Source: Opitutia bacterium UBA7397
Lineage (GTDB): Bacteria; Verrucomicrobiota; Verrucomicrobiia; Opitutales; UBA953
DNA: 7,561 nucleotides
Assembly: GCA_002470605.1 (NCBI GenBank)
Contig: DKND01000102.1
Span: 2,171 to 9,731, forward strand
Direction: 5' to 3'
Below the pieces are notes generated by a model. It did not search any database. It had not been told where the DNA came from and saw only the letters and a program-made list of their open reading frames with translations. Numbering within the stretch: the stretch's first letter is position 1; every line of letters starts with the position of its first letter. Positions 6,519 to 7,561 of the stretch are shown in pieces. The position numbers were made by a program, and so were the translations under genes.

Positions 6519-7561
6519 TCAGAGGGCGGCGTCGGAGCGGCTGCCATTGACAAGGCGGGAGAGGCCGAGCGGGTTGGCGTTCTGCAGCTCCGCAGGCAGC
6601 TGCGCGTCGGGGAAGTTTTGGTAACAGACCAGACGCGTGAAGCGATAGATGGCATTGGAACCCACCGAGGTCGAACGTCCGTCGGAAAGCGAAGGATAGG
6701 GGCCGCCGTGTACGATGGCATGCGAAACTTCCACACCTGTCGGGAAGCCATTGATCACCAAGCGGCCGGCAATAGCTTCGAGTTGGGCGACGAGTTCCTT
6801 ATTTTTGTTAAGATCGTCGTCCGTGCCATGGATGGTCGCGGTGAGACTGCCGTGCAAGGCCGTCACGACGCGGTCACGTTCTTCGCGGTGGGCGCACCAG
6901 ACGACCAGGGAGCTTGGGCCGAAGATCTCTTCCTGCAGGGAATCGTTGGCCAGGAAGACGGCCGCTTCGGTGGCGAAGAGTGTCGGGGTCGCACGATTAG
7001 GTTCACCGCTGGTTTTGGCTTGGGCGAGGACTCTGACGTTTTTCTGGGCGGCGCGTGCCACGAGCCCGTTGACGTACGCATGGTGGATGCCCGAAGTGAG
7101 CATCACGCCTTCGGCAGCTTCGGCGAACAAAGTGGAAAGCCGTGCGACAAAAGTTTCGGCTTCGGCGGAGCGTTCTAAGATTAATAAGCCGGGCTGAGTG
7201 CAGAATTGACCGACGCCTAAGGTGCACGAACCCAGCATGCCGGTGGCAAGGCCTTCGCCGCGAGCGGCAAGGGCGCCTGGTAGTAGCACCACCGGATTGA
7301 CGCTGCTCATCTCGGCGTAGACGGGAATGGGCGAGGGGCGAGCCGCGGCGGTATCCATCAAGGCCCGTCCACCGAGGCGAGAGCCGGTGAAGCCGATGGC
7401 GCGGAGTGCGGGGTGCTTGGCAAGCTGTTGACCGACGATGCGGCCTTGGCCGATCAGTAAGGAGAAGGTGCCTTCGGGAAGGTTGCAGGCGCGGACTGCG
7501 TCTACGATGAGCCCGCCCATGATTTCTGCCGTGCCGCAGTGGGCATGATGCGCCATCACGA
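6519..7561 (-). CDS. Alpha-ketoglutarate-semialdehyde dehydrogenase, C-terminal part (5' end beyond window)
   Basis: This aldehyde dehydrogenase (EC 1.2.1.26) oxidises 2,5-dioxopentanoate to 2-oxoglutarate with NAD(P)+, the last step of the pathway. About 346 residues are visible; family members have about 520, so roughly 170-190 N-terminal residues are missing. Counting from the first whole codon (GTG at 7559), the general base is Glu83 in VYAEMSSVNP, the nucleophile Cys120 in GVGQFCTQPG, the cofactor-loop FTGSRLGGRAL is at 57-67, and QEEIFGP at 209-215 is the conserved ALDH motif. HHAHCGT near the start corresponds to the AHPAHPGTS region of the class III ketoglutarate-semialdehyde dehydrogenases. 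The GTG and ATG codons at 7559 and 7556 are internal, not starts. The same enzyme also serves the Weimberg pentose and hydroxyproline pathways, but kdgD next door points to aldarates. Confidence 0.92.
   Translation of the reverse strand, partial: VMAHHAHCGTAEIMGGLIVDAVRACNLPEGTFSLLIGQGRIVGQQLAKHPALRAIGFTGSRLGGRALMDTAAARPSPIPVYAEMSSVNPVVLLPGALAARGEGLATGMLGSCTLGVGQFCTQPGLLILERSAEAETFVARLSTLFAEAAEGVMLTSGIHHAYVNGLVARAAQKNVRVLAQAKTSGEPNRATPTLFATEAAVFLANDSLQEEIFGPSSLVVWCAHREERDRVVTALHGSLTATIHGTDDDLNKNKELVAQLEAIAGRLVINGFPTGVEVSHAIVHGGPYPSLSDGRSTSVGSNAIYRFTRLVCYQNFPDAQLPAELQNANPLGLSRLVNGSRSDAAL

Noticed and set aside
7551..7561. GTG/ATG codons at the right edge as a true start of a short dehydrogenase
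   Set aside because: The frame continues to the window edge and the first visible residues match the middle of the family, so the gene begins outside the window.

Overview
The window is one strand-coherent catabolic locus: all six genes lie on the minus strand, so transcription runs from the right edge to the left. The organism is probably a free-living, polysaccharide-degrading bacterium. A Verrucomicrobiota or Planctomycetota relative is my best guess, because the secreted five-bladed propeller protein with a C-terminal beta-sandwich is a type I associate with those phyla, and because no start codon has a Shine-Dalgarno sequence. That placement is inference; there is no rRNA or tRNA to anchor it.

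The right two thirds (7561-2987) hold a compact four-gene block for D-glucarate catabolism. In transcription order it contains the C-terminal part of an alpha-ketoglutarate-semialdehyde dehydrogenase (cut by the right edge), 5-dehydro-4-deoxyglucarate dehydratase (kdgD), an MFS transporter of the anion:cation symporter type, and glucarate dehydratase (gudD). The gaps are 18, 6 and 7 nt. Together they would import an aldarate and take it through two dehydrations and one NAD(P)-linked oxidation to 2-oxoglutarate. Gene order is the reverse of reaction order.

The left third (2883-1) holds two genes for exported proteins, separated from the block and from each other by about 100 nt. One is a 510-residue secreted propeller protein of unknown specificity that resembles GH32/GH43-type folds. 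The other is a GH79-like beta-glucuronidase with both catalytic glutamates visible; its C-terminus is cut by the left edge and it has no stop in the window. A simple model is that the secreted enzymes release glucuronic acid from a glycan or glycoside, a uronate dehydrogenase (not in this window) oxidises it to glucarate, and the four-gene block finishes the job.

The two ~100-nt gaps carry the only non-coding structure I could find. Around the gudD stop there is a four-arm set of inverted repeats that can fold in two mutually exclusive ways. Upstream of the GH79 gene there is an 18-bp interrupted palindrome followed by a -10-like hexamer placed so close to the ATG that the transcript might be leaderless. 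I saw no RNA genes, insertion sequences, CRISPR arrays or regulator gene.
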